Shown one piece after another: positions 1-9,752 of a stretch of 64,000 nt of DNA. Where the stretch lies: positions 1-64,000 of the forward strand of contig JAKCPI010015591.1 of assembly GCA_023213315.1 (NCBI GenBank). Direction: 5' to 3'. Numbering within the stretch: position 1 is the stretch's first letter; the number at the start of each line of letters is the position of its first letter. The stretch comes from Euborellia annulipes (lineage: Eukaryota; Arthropoda; Insecta; Dermaptera; Anisolabididae). A program made the translations under genes and the position numbers. The notes under the pieces were generated by a model that was given only the letters and a program-made list of their open reading frames with translations, was not told the origin of the DNA and ran no database searches.

Positions 1-77
1 AAAAAAAAATAGCTAATTTCTGAAGAAAGAATATTTTTTTCTTTATTTTGATCAATAACAATACACCCTGAAACATT

Positions 78-146
78 ACAGACATCATATACAACCCTGT
101 TTTATCTATACCTACAGATATCATATACAACCCTGTTTTACCTAAC
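78..146. repeat. Two-copy tandem repeat, 36-bp period
   Basis: Two adjacent copies of a unit containing ATCATATACAACCCTGTTTT lie at 78-110 and 114-146 and differ at a few bases. No function is evident. Confidence 0.75.
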
Positions 147-555
147 ATTAACTATAAAAATTGGAGACACAAATAAAATTGCACAAGGACGTTAAAAGTG
201 TTTAGCGCGGGCTTGATTGACTTTCCATTCTTTCTAAGCCGGACGGTAAGAGTTCAATGCGCCTTAAACATAGGCATCCCCCCCCCGATATCCTATTCAA
301 GTGGTGTAATAGAATAGATAGGCTTTTGCAATATTTTAATTTCAAATATTCGAAAATAAAAATATTAAATGAAGAATAGAGAAAAATAAATAAAACTAAT
401 TTCACTTAATAGAATAGTCCTCGACTTAAACGGTAGAAATTTTAGTTTTTAGACTTATTAGTGGAAAAGAAATCAACACATTTTTGTCACATAATTTGTA
501 AGGTAAGTTTGAAAATTGAAATAAAAAAAATCATTAATATTAAAATCATTTTAAT
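147..555. other. No recognised feature
   Basis: AT-rich sequence. A GC-richer patch around 195-290 ends in a run of nine or so C, but I see no tRNA fold, TIR or coding signal in it. Confidence 0.6.
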
Positions 556-652
556 GCCCTGGATATAGGGGTTAGCGTGCTGGCTTTGTATACCAAGGGT
601 CGCGGGTTCGGATCCCAGGCAGTCCGATGATTTTATTTAAGCCATTTGGTAT
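556..652 (+). repeat. SINE-1, tRNA-like head only
   Basis: The copy has an A-box-like GGGGTTAGCGTGCTGG, the B-box-like GGGTTCGGATCCCAGG, and the downstream family sequence AGTCCGATGATTTTATTTAA. It stops in the internal ATTTAAGCCATTTGG inverted repeat, so it is 3'-truncated. SINE-1 is the name used here for a tRNA-derived family with at least six copies in the window. Confidence 0.8.
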
Positions 653-664
653 CCAAATAATAAA

Positions 665-1495
665 GCCTAAACACAAAAGGAACCGATTTTGCTTATAAAC
701 GTTTTAGAAATTGTTGAGAAAGAAAAAGGTCAATATTTATTATTCGTTTTCCACCTCTAATAAAATTTTGTGATCTCTAATAATAACATTATAAATTATA
801 CCTTGAGGCGTAACGTTTAATTAGTTATAATAAATATTTTTTAAATACACGTTACTCATTTTAAATTATAATTCATTATAAAATCATCATCATATAAGGT
901 TTTTTTATGCTTTGGTAATATAATCTAATTAACAATATCCTTAATATATTTACATAAATTAACATTTTGTCTGAGTTTTTTAATGGACTCTCTTTAGAAA
1001 CAAACAGAATACAAAAGGCCTTTAGAAGTTTATTTTATAAGCTCTCAATTAAGAATCAAAACGATGATTAATAAAATAAAAAAATTCGACATATTTTGGA
1101 ACTCCCATGTTGCATACTTTGGAAATTTTTAGGATTTCCAAAGATATGCAACCAAAGTTACTAACTCAGTAATGGATTTTTTTTTATTTGCTCCAGAATT
1201 GTTTGTATTGTTGCATACCTTCAAAAACTTAAATAATTTATCTAAACAATGATATTCGGTTTCCAGTTAAACTGATGAAAATATAATTGCTAGTCGACAG
1301 GCCTGGCTCGGCATAAGAATAACTGTCACCAAGAACTTTGTATACAAACAAGGACAAGCAGAGTTGAATCTCTAGATAGGTGGTCCAGAGAAACAAGGCT
1401 GATGAACGCTCACCGGAAGACATAGATAAATACAATTTTTCTACTGATATATTAAAGGCATGGGAGACCCAGGGGTTTCTCTAAGTGTGACATAA
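665..1495. other. AT-rich, one hairpin, otherwise nothing
   Basis: No coding or RNA gene is visible. A near-perfect hairpin lies at 1109-1152, where GTTGCATACTTTGGAAAT is repeated inverted across a short loop. A related GTTGCATACC string occurs near 1211. Confidence 0.5.
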
Positions 1496-1850
1496 CAATT
1501 CAAAGTTTTATTTTATAAAAAAACACACACCTTTTTCCCACTCACACTCACATACACATGCATTTGGTATCCAAATGGCTTAAATAAAATCATCCCTGGG
1601 ATCCGAACCTGCGACGTTTGGTATACAAGGCAGGCGCGCTACCAAATACACCAGGCCCGAGGGCCAATTCAAAGTTGACTTTATAAAATTGAAAAAGAAA
1701 GGTCGAATGATTTTAACAGGGAAAAATAGAGTGATTATTTGGGTCACGAGGGAAAATTTACTCAAAAAAAAAAGTAAAATGATATGAATTTTGTAAGTAA
1801 TTTTATTCGAGGGAGGGAGGGGGTAGTTCTATGTTGGGACATAATATTTA
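1465..1850. repeat. G-rich repeat split by a SINE-1 insertion
   Basis: The pieces at 1465-1500 (GGGGTTTCTCTAAGTGTGAC) and 1812-1850 (GGGGGTAGTTCTATGTTG, then GGACATAAT) are contiguous in another copy at 49165-49245. Here they are separated by SINE-1 and about 130 bp more. The extra stretch near 1755-1800 (AAAATGATATGAATTTTGTA) matches part of the MITE core at 13680. Confidence 0.6.
1508..1664 (-). repeat. SINE-1 copy with 12-bp target-site duplication
   Basis: On the minus strand this reads tRNA-like head (B-box-like GGTTCGGATCCCAGG), the ATTTAAGCCATTTGG inverted repeat, then the GTGAGTGTGAGTGGG tail. It lacks about 80 bp of the family's middle part. CAATTCAAAGTT is duplicated at 1496-1507 and 1665-1676, the expected footprint of target-primed retroposition. 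Confidence 0.85.
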
Positions 1851-2062
1851 TTTCATTTTAATTGTCTTCCAATCATTTGAAATAAATAGGGATGGGAGTA
1901 AAAAAAAAAAACGAAAAAAGACCTTAAATAAATAAAAAAAAAAAAAAAAAAATTATCTGTTTTTCGGCACCTCGTCCTTATTTATTTTAATTGAATGATA
2001 GCCACAATACAATTAAAATAAATTTTTGTCGTAAGCGAAACCATGATCCCTAACAAGGAGAT
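1845..2062. repeat. SINE-2 tail-to-tail pair
   Basis: SINE-2 is a second tRNA-derived family here. A plus-strand tail (AATCATTTGAAATAAATAGG then AAAGACCTTAAATAAA and an A run) ends near 1950. It is followed directly by a minus-strand copy (CGGCACCTCGTCC, ATTTTAATTGAATGATAGCC) to about 2062. The junction is the poly-A run at 1933-1951. Confidence 0.6.
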
Positions 2063-2395
2063 TTATGGACAAAGAGAAAAGAGAGAAGAGGGGGTTGATT
2101 ATCACTAAAGAATAGTAATAATTATATAATGATTTTCCTTTTTTTTTAACAGTGTAAAATATAAAATCAAAAATGGATTATTTCAAAATGAAATCTAACA
2201 ATTTGTCTTTATAATTAAATAAAAAAAATAATAATAATAATAATAATAACTAAAAAAAAAAGTAATCATTTTTCATTTACTATTGAATAACTTTCTGTAG
2301 AAATTATATTTTAATTATCGGAAATTTTTTCTCCTAACATCAACAACAACAACAACATCTAAAGGGTATTGAATAAATAGTTGAAAAAATCATGA
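2063..2395. other. AT-rich with two short microsatellites
   Basis: It contains (TAA)n around 2229-2250 and (AAC)n around 2339-2356. Nothing else is recognised. Confidence 0.6.
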
Positions 2396-2755
2396 TTAAG
2401 CATTCATTATGGGGCGGGAGCCTTTGAGAAGAGGAGGAGAAAGAGGATGGGAATGAGGATCACAGCTTCCTCCTCACTCATCAGTAGCAGCTGGCCAACA
2501 AATTGGTTATTTTGCTCGCTCTTGTTGTTCAACAAATACCATTTTTTTATCTCACTCTCACTCCTTTGCCGCCAATGGTGTTGGCTTTCTTAACATCAAA
2601 TGATTATTATTGATATAAATTTGATGGTCCGCCATCATCTATTTGGATATTCAAGAAAGGTGGGCCCTCGCCGCTGCCATTCATCTTTATTAACGCGTCA
2701 AATACGTCATGCATCGCCAACAAAATTTCTCCTATATGTTTTAATTTTGTAATCT
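2396..2755. promoter_or_regulatory. Candidate single-copy regulatory island
   Basis: Base composition here is clearly less AT-rich than the surroundings. I found no second copy in the window, no long open frame, and no TIR. It includes GGGGCGGGAGCC, CAGCAGCTGGCC-like words, a TTTGCCGCCAATGG string and GTGGGCCCTCGCCGCTGCC. Such islands between repeats are often conserved non-coding DNA. That is inference only. Confidence 0.25.
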
Positions 2756-3351
2756 CAATATATAGTATAACCTAACGCTATTGTGTTTTGGGATCTATTA
2801 ATCAACAGTGGAAAACGATTCCCTTCCCTCTCCTTTAAAAAATATAATACATATACACACAAAGACGTTTCGATTCGATATTAATTTCACAGTGAATAAA
2901 TAATTTAAAATAACCTAAAGAAAAGTGTAATTTTATCTTTTATAAAAGGTTTGTTTAATTAACTTGGAAAAAAAAATTGAACTTTTGTAGGTATTGTTTT
3001 AAGAAAATTAAGTTTAGAAGTTAAATTAAAGCTTTAGAAAATAAAACCTCCGAGTCCTGAAATTAATAATTTAAACACCTGCATAAAGACCTGTATACAG
3101 TATTATTAATTTGTTATTTATCCAAGAAAAGACAAATTAAACGAGTACTTATAAATTTATATGCTATTTATCAAAGTAACACTCACAGAAAAATTGTACC
3201 AGCCAGTGAAGTTCTTTTCCGTTGTCATATGTATTGTATTGCCTTCCTTCTTTGGTAACCTGAAATTTAAAATCAAGTTTTAAAATTTATACATATAAAT
3301 AATCGATTTAGTAGAAGTACCTTTAAAGTATCACCAATAATCTTACTTCTA
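2756..3351. other. No recognised feature
   Basis: AT-rich sequence without visible repeat ends, RNA folds or coding signal. Confidence 0.6.
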
Positions 3352-3462
3352 GCCCTCGGGGCTTGGCGTAGAGGTTAGCGTGCTAACCTCGTATACCAAA
3401 CGTCGCGGGTTCGGACCCCAGGCAGTCCGATGATTTCATTTAAGTCATTTGGATACCAAATT
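3352..3462 (+). repeat. SINE-1 head joined to family A
   Basis: The head has TTAGCGTGCTAACCTCG and GGGTTCGGACCCCAGG, then AGTCCGATGATTTCATTTAA. At about 3462 it runs directly into the middle of a family A repeat, so the two are fused with no SINE tail between them. Confidence 0.8.
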
Positions 3463-3732
3463 TTCACGCTTTAAGGGGGTGACTAACTTAAATATAAAAT
3501 TTCAACCTCCTAGCTCAATTCCTTCATGCTTTAAATTGAACCCAGACACACACACCGACAGACACACACACACACACACACACAACAGACAGACCATGTC
3601 GCGAAAACCACTTTTTTGGATTCAGGGGACTTCAAAACGTGTATATCCATCAAAATCTCGACATCGAATATTTGACCTAAATTCAATAGTTTCTCTATAT
3701 ATATTAACTTATATATAGAGGTAAGAGAAAGT
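3463..3732 (+). repeat. Family A repeat, 3' half
   Basis: Family A is the name used here for the commonest repeat of the window. This copy carries the 3' landmarks in order: TTAAATATAAAATTTCAACC, a CA/GACA-rich stretch, CACTTTTTTGGATTCAGGGG, CCATCAAAATCTCGACATCG, and a terminal hairpin ACTTTCTCTATATA...GTAAGAGAAAGT. It has no coding capacity. Open frames across it exist on both strands but are not shared between copies. Confidence 0.8.
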
Positions 3733-3869
3733 AAAAATTTCATTAGTAGCCTATTGACTCGAACAATGATCATTCGAAAGTAAAACAACATAGATGCAAA
3801 TAGAAAGAATCTATTTAAGATTCATAATTGTAATTTTAACAATGTAATAGATTTTTTTTTTTTTGTTTT

Positions 3870-4118
3870 ATAAAAAAAAACATTAACACTTTTTCCTCAT
3901 TCATACTCACATTCACAGTCTTTTCGGCAACTCAGGCCATATAAGACTTTATACGATAACCGTTATATAAGATAATATCTATTGGGGGTCCAGGCATTTC
4001 TATTTAAGCCATATGATAACCAAATGGCTTAAATAAAATCATCGGACTCCCTGGGGTCCGAACCCGCGACGTTTGGTATAGGAGGTAGGCACGCTACCTA
4101 TTACGGCAAGCTAGGGGG
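3870..4118 (-). repeat. SINE-1, nearly full length
   Basis: On the minus strand: tRNA-like head (B box GGTTCGGACCCCAGG), AGTCCGATGATTTTATTTAA, an internal hairpin of ATTTAAGCCAT and ATGGCTTAAAT, CCTGGACCCCCAATAG, TATGGCCTGAGTTGCCGAAA, then GTGAATGTGAGTATGAATG and a T/A-rich tail. About 250 bp. It serves as the family reference together with the copy at 32379. Confidence 0.85.
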
Positions 4119-4308
4119 CATTTAACAGACTAATAAATCTAAGATAGAGAGACTGCAAAATACGGTATTGATGTATTATTACAAAAAATTCTAAATATTT
4201 TATTTATGATGAACGACAATTATTTATAAATAAATATTTGTCTACTTCTAATTAGGCCTTCTAGAAATGTGGCTGAAAAAGGACAGCCCACGCCTGTCCT
4301 GACACTTT

Positions 4309-4472
4309 AAGAGAGAGGAAGCCCTTAGCCTATGGCTCAGAAGTAAAGCATTAGCAGCTAGAGTTTGAGGGTTCAGAAGAAAAAATTTATTTCAATTAAA
4401 ATGGCTACCACTTAATTGAAATAGAGACGGTGTGAAAATAGGCGAAAAAGACCTTAATGCCTTAAAGGTAAA
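4309..4472 (+). repeat. SINE-2 copy
   Basis: tRNA-like head with ATGGCTCAGAAGTAAAGCAT and GAGGGTTCAGAAG, then a pair of opposed ATTTCAATTAAAATGGCTACC / TTAATTGAAATAGAGACGG strings and the family end GGCGAAAAAGACCTTAATGC. No TSD was resolved. Confidence 0.65.
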
Positions 4473-5349
4473 GGAAGTTCATGTATTTACTGTCCATTAG
4501 GCCTATATAAATATTAATAAATAGAGTAAAATAGAGGAGCTGTTGGCTCTTCAATATGTCGATTTGTAGGAGGTGGATATTAGAGATCTCTATTTCAGAT
4601 TTAAGATAAAAATCTATTCGAGATTTAAATAAAATAAATACAAATGGATAACGATTAGTAGATAAAGAATATATTAATAGATACCTCAGAAAGGAAAGAC
4701 AAAAATTCTTTTTGAATCAAATTACCATTAGATTAATTTCCCTACTAGAATTTTTTGTAATGACAGAAGCTTGAAAAACATTAAGGAGGAGTTAGAATAA
4801 AATCTTATTAAAATATGCTAAATAGAATGTCTTATGTTGATTAAGCTAATTAAAAATTATTAATTATTTTTACTTTCTAAAAAATAAATAAATAAAAGTT
4901 GATATTATGCAAATTTTATATGATTTTTGAATAAAAATCTAATTTCAATTTTCTATTTTAAGAAATTTATTGATTTCACTCTTTCAGGGTTTTTTTTTTG
5001 AATTCTACTTTCACCAAAATGTTCAGATATTTTATTTAGATCATTAGGAAAACAATTTTGATTTATATCTTTTCTTCTTCCCAGAGTTTATCCCTTTCGG
5101 GGGGAACTAATATAATTCGCTTATGTTCGTCTGTTTGTCCGTCCGTCTGCCTGAACACGCAATGTTTGGGCAACTTCCCTTTGGAATTTCCAAACCCAAT
5201 TTTATATGCTTAGAGGACCTAGGAATTTTTCAGTTATGAATTGTTAAAGTTTACGATGTGTCCGGGTAAGTATTTAGTATTTAAATGTAATGGTCTTAAT
5301 AGCGGAGAGGGCAAATTTAAAATGTTCAAATATAGATGTATGGAATGGA
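4473..5349. other. AT-rich, nothing but a pyrimidine-rich patch
   Basis: No gene is seen. A GTCCGTCCGTCTGCCTG patch at 5138-5155 followed by TTTGGGCAACTTCC resembles the sequence near 9110-9132, so it is a minor dispersed repeat. Confidence 0.5.
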
Positions 5350-5972
5350 GTCAGCCAAGAAAAATAAAAAACAAATTTATACAGACGACGTTTCGAGCGC
5401 TCGTCGTGCTCTTCCTCGGGACAGTCTAAGAGTCCATTGTACAAGTAACCATACTTTCAAACACATGCCAGTGTATGATATTAAAATCATTACTAAATTA
5501 AATCATTGTTAAATTGTTTCAACTGACTAGCTAATTACTACCATCAGTAACAATTGACACTTAGACTGACCCGAGGAAGAGCGCGTCAGGGGCGCTCGAA
5601 ACGTCGTCAGTATAAATTTGTTGTAGATACGTAGGGCTTATAGCTGGTAGTTCAATCAGGATAGGTGAGAAGAAGAAGAAAATTCGCAGCTAGTTATATT
5701 TCATTATTTTTATTCCCATTATGTTGACGTTTCGATCCCGGTTGGGACCATCTTCTATTTATATTCATATCTTCTCAAGTTCTATGAATGATATATGATT
5801 GGATTATATAATTTACACATATTTAACACCCATTTGTTCTGAAGATGATCCCAACCGGAACCGAAACGTCAACATAATGGGAATAAAAAAATGAAATATA
5901 ACTAGCTCCGAATTTTCTTCTTCTCCTCACCTATCCAGTATAAATTTGTCTTCTATTTTCCTTGGCTCACAG
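5350..5972. repeat. Outer inverted-pair element with hammerhead-like motif
   Basis: Arms at about 5350-5430 and 5565-5621 continue after an insertion at 5936-5972, where TTTTCCTTGGCTCA mirrors TCAGCCAAGAAAA. The right arm (5571-5605, plus) reads CCGAGGA, then a perfect GAGCGC/GCGCTC stem, then GAAACGTC. The left arm carries the mirror image at 5387-5419. The layout matches other Penelope-like ends in this window. Confidence 0.65.
5622..5935. repeat. Inserted inverted-pair element with 14-bp TSD
   Basis: CAGTATAAATTTGT is repeated at 5608-5621 and 5936-5949 around this unit. Its arms (5638-5757 and 5839-5935) share ATTATGTTGACGTTTCG and its complement. The plus-strand motif at 5839-5870 reads CTGAAGA, T, GATCCC-AACC-GGAACC, GAAACGTC. 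The minus-strand motif at 5726-5757 has the stem GGTCCC/GGGATC but a damaged first box. A 14-bp TSD suits target-primed reverse transcription, not a cut-and-paste transposon. Confidence 0.75.
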
Positions 5973-6957
5973 GCAGTATAATAATTATATATTTAAAATG
6001 TTCTTCTGACTAATTAAAATAATTAATTATTTAGGGAAAGGCAGGAATAATTCACTGTGGGTGTTGGATTTCCTCTTTCAACATTCTTGAAAGGACCCAA
6101 CCCATTCAGTTAAGCATCTTTTTTTTCCAACTTTCTCCTTAAAAAATAAATAAATAAATTCGAATTCAATTAAAATTGATCCGATCGTAGGTAGGTAGCA
6201 TGTGTGTGTGTGTGTGGGTGGTGGTGACCAGTCCGGTCCTGCGTAAATGGGCGCCTCACCTGCCCGAACCTGATTGCCGCCCACATGCATCCCAAAAGGA
6301 AACAATTAGCCCCGTTCATTAAATTCCAAACCGGAGCACCCAACAAATTTCCTATCTATAAACTATAAAATAAAACAAGAGGGGCCCTGTTAGCTTCACC
6401 TTAACAGCTTTATGAAGGATATAACTTAAAAGAATCATAATTGTAATATTATTTCTGAGGATTGGATGAACCAAGTCATTCTCCTATTGTTTTTTAGACC
6501 AGTATAAGCCAAGTACCATCTTTAGCTTTTAGTATATTTATTTATTTAAAAAGTTGTCATTAATTAATTAGACTATTTGCAAAGGCCAAATCTGCTCTAA
6601 TTTTTTTATAGCGCACAATTTATAAAACTTATTCTTATAGACGTTTAGGAGGATAAGCGCCACCCGGAAAAGAAATTCTGCCAATTTAAATGTCTTTTTT
6701 ACTTTCTCTTACCCTATATTTTTTTAAATTTCCCATCTCTCAACAGAGCAATTATAGAGAGACGAAGAACACATTGGCAATGTTTGAAAATTTTCATGGC
6801 AAGTGGGATTTGAACCCTTGCATTCATTATAATGGTTTAATCATGCACCTAGTCTCCATCAAGAAAGTTTACGCCCTAAACCTTAGAACAGAAATAGCAG
6901 ATCCACTTCTTGTTCCACGCCATTCTAACTAATAATTGTCATTTAAAATGACATTTG
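5973..6957. other. No gene; possible old tRNA-derived remnant
   Basis: It contains a (GT)n tract at about 6200-6217. A minus-strand B-box-like GGTTCAAATCCCACTTGCC lies at 6800-6820 (reverse complement), but no matching A box or cloverleaf was found, so I call it a remnant at most. Confidence 0.4.
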
Positions 6958-7228
6958 ATAAGAGAAGTGGCTGTTCAACGTTTAGAATGATAGACAGGAA
7001 GAGAGGATGTCAGCCAAAAGGAGAGCCTCTATCGAATAATAATCTCCATACAGAAGACGTTTAGGGTTTAATTAAATAAATCCATCATCAGTTCTTAAGA
7101 GATTATTGGCAATCTAAAGGTGAACTGATGATGGATTTATTTAATTAAACCCGAAACGTCTTCTATATGGAGATTATTATTCGATAGAGGCTCTCCTTTT
7201 GGCTGACATCCTCTCTTCCTATCATTCT
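6958..7228. repeat. Inverted-pair element with 13-bp TSD and CTGATGA motif
   Basis: AAAATGACATTTG flanks the unit at 6945-6957 and 7229-7241. The two arms (about 6987-7091 and 7125-7228) are nearly perfect inverted copies. The plus-strand motif at 7125-7160 has the canonical hammerhead box CTGATGA, a stem GGATTT/AAACCC with one mismatch, and GAAACGTC. The minus-strand mirror at 7056-7091 has TAAAC in place of GAAAC. Confidence 0.8.
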
Positions 7229-7241
7229 AAAATGACATTTG

Positions 7242-8512
7242 TTTGTCTGCCAGATTAATGATTAATAAAATTGATCAAAAAAAAAGGCTGCTAGCCGCAT
7301 GCCAATATTTTATTAAATAAATCTCACTCTGATAAATAAAATAAATTTATTAAATAAATCTCACTTTGATATAGTGACCTTCTTCAAATTAATTATATTA
7401 TTCCTTATTATTAGTTAGAGACACGACCGCCGAAACTTTAAGGGCTCCCGGCCTATATATTAATACACCCCCTCCTCTCGCCCAGATAAAAAAGGTTCCC
7501 CATCAGTTTTTCTTATTAGTTGTGTCTTCAGCTAAAACCCTAAAATTCATATTTTTTATTAAAATTTTAAGATTTGAGCCCTGTCATGATGAGAATTTTT
7601 CAAATTTTTGGAATTTTAACCATGAAAAAGATTTTGTATTATTAGAATTCTAAGGTCAAAGGGCCCGGAACCCCTGGGAGGACGCCGGAGATATAGTCCC
7701 CTCCCAATCCCCCCTCTCTGAGGCTAGAGAAATTAAAATTTTTTCCATGCAAAACTTCTTCCGGTGGCGAGTCATCTTAATTTTAAAACATCTTTAAAAA
7801 ATTCATTAACGTCAAAGACTTCCAAGACGTCATTATTTGTTCAGGTCTTTCAAATTTTATAATCCATTAACATATTTTTATAGTTTATTATAACAGAAAA
7901 CGATTTAACACCTTTTTTTTATAAACCAATACTCATTAGAATATATAATGTAAAAAATAAACGTTTTATTTAAATCACTTCAATTAATAAAAGCGGCATT
8001 CCTTTTAGAAAAATAAATAAGTATTACCATAAAACCTATTCAATATTTAAATTTTGTTAAAAATATTTTTTATTATCAGAATGTTTGGTTATTTAAACAC
8101 CCCCTTAGGGTAAGAAGGGGATAAGATTAATGGAGAAATTGGGTGTCGATTGGAGGAACTTAATCACCTTATCGACGCATCTAGATAAGTAATTACTAAC
8201 AGGCATGAACAAATTTTTGGGTGGGGTGCGAGTCCCACCCCTCTGAAGGAAAAGAAAAAACTCGCCCAACTTGAAAAAAATTATCATCGAACAACATTTT
8301 CTGTTCAGAAAACAGGATTCATAAACAAAATCCCTTAATTATTATACAAATATTTATTAAAAAAAAAAAAAATAATGAGAATGAAAAAAAAAACTAATAA
8401 CTTGGAAAAATAAATACCAACAAGAAAAATATTAAGCGTTTTTTTATTCCTGAAGGAATAAATTTTGAAATTTTTTTGATAAAAAATTAATTATCATATA
8501 AAATATTAATTA
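7242..8512. other. No recognised gene
   Basis: A short tandem duplication lies at about 7309-7370 (TTAAATAAATCTCACT twice). A GC-richer patch near 7660-7730 resembles the G/C-rich interior of other MITEs but has no paired ends. The rest is AT-rich. Confidence 0.5.
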
Positions 8513-8590
8513 GAAAAAATCTGGTGTGACTGGTCTACAGCCTTTCGGCAAGAGAAAGTTGTGTTCTGTGCGTGTCACACCAGATTTTTT
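8513..8590. repeat. Solitary family A 5' hairpin
   Basis: The outer arms AAATCTGGTGTGAC and GTCACACCAGATTT enclose the motif GAAAGTTGTGTTCTGTG. This hairpin normally starts family A, but here it stands alone and abuts a SINE-1 tail. Confidence 0.7.
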
Positions 8591-8707
8591 AAAAGTCTTA
8601 AATGGCCTAAGTTGCCGAAAAGACTGTGTGAATGTGAGAGTGAATGAGAAAAAAGTGTTTTTTTCTTAAAAAAAAATAAATAAATAAAAATGCCTGGACC
8701 CCCAATA
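8591..8707 (+). repeat. SINE-1 tail half
   Basis: It contains CTTAAATGGCCTAAGTTGCC, GAATGTGAGAGTGAATGAG, an A-rich stretch with TAAATAAATAAA, then TGCCTGGACCCCCAATAGAC. The last piece belongs upstream of the tail in full copies, so the unit is rearranged. Confidence 0.6.
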
Positions 8708-8790
8708 GACAGTAGCATATCCAGGTGGGGGCGAAGGGGGGCGCTCCCCCCCCCCCCCCGCTCCAGGCGCATCAAGCTTTTGGCACCCCT
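8708..8790 (+). mobile_element. Fragment of CAGTGGCGTAAC-type hAT MITE
   Basis: ACAGTAGCATATCCAGGTGGGG resembles the left end of the hAT MITEs at 11065 and 35113, followed by the typical G run then C run. A right end is not visible. Confidence 0.4.
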
Positions 8791-9652
8791 CGCGCATCCG
8801 CTTTTTCCCAAAATCTACGGCTTTTCTTTTTTTTTTTTGAAATTTCAAAATAAATTCATTTTATATCACAAATCCGGAGAAAACCTCACGAAAATGGAAA
8901 AGAGAAAGCATGTGAAAGCCTAATTAATATGTAATTTTTAAATTAAAATTTTTTATACTTATTACTCAATATAAAATCTAATCAAATAATTTGATCGGAG
9001 TTAGTCCAAGGTAGGACAATAAGAATGTTCTATAAAGAGATATGTTTCTGACATGAATCAAAACTATGGTCAAGTGGCCGGAAATATATATATATATAAT
9101 TCTCTAATGTCTGTCTGTCTGTTTGGGCAACCAATCAAATAATAACTCTCCCCATTATAATTGTTCATTGAAGATGGGTTAATAAATTTCACCCGAAAAG
9201 TTTGAATGTTTACGGGAAATTATGAGTGTTTAATGCTTGCACTACTGCATCTTAATGGAATACTGGTATATCCAGTCATTAAAATTTCACTAATTTAATT
9301 CAATTCAAAGAAGATCTTTTTGAAGATTACAAGAAAGGTAAGACGAGGGACCGCCGCTGCCATAATACTGTAATATTATCAATCATATCCAACATCCAAT
9401 TCAAAATGGAGCAAATATTTCGGATCTATACTCAAAGCTAATGACAACCATGAATAATAAAGGCTATGCAATGTGAAGAAGACATCAGACAGCTAAAAAT
9501 GTTTAATGAAATCTGTCTAGATATAAGAACCCATCAATCCTAATGACAACAATTATTCAAATTATAGAGGAAGGATAGAAATTTTTTTTGTAATTTATTC
9601 TTTTATTTTTTAAATTATTTATTTTTTAAGAAAGTAAGTTTGCAAGATATGT
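8791..9652. other. Single hammerhead-like half element, otherwise empty
   Basis: At 9168-9203 (plus) TTGAAGA, T, GGGT-loop-ACCC, GAAAAG resembles the motif of the inverted-pair elements but stands alone and has the first C changed to T. The rest is AT-rich without genes. Confidence 0.5.
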
Positions 9653-9654
9653 TT

Positions 9655-9752
9655 GTGCTTAAGATTGGGCAAAATTGCGCCCCCTGGAGTAGAACCAGGA
9701 CCTTTACGCTTTCACGAAGGGTGGACTACCCTTATCCTAGGGCGCCGGCCCA
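9655..9752 (-). repeat. SINE-4, tRNA-derived
   Basis: Minus strand: GGGTAGTCCACC, GTGAAAGCGT, then CCTGGTTCTACTCCAGG as B box and GGGCGCAATTTTGCCCAATC. The same order occurs on the plus strand at 14203-14275. Peptides ending in GVEPG from this region are translations of the B box. Confidence 0.65.
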
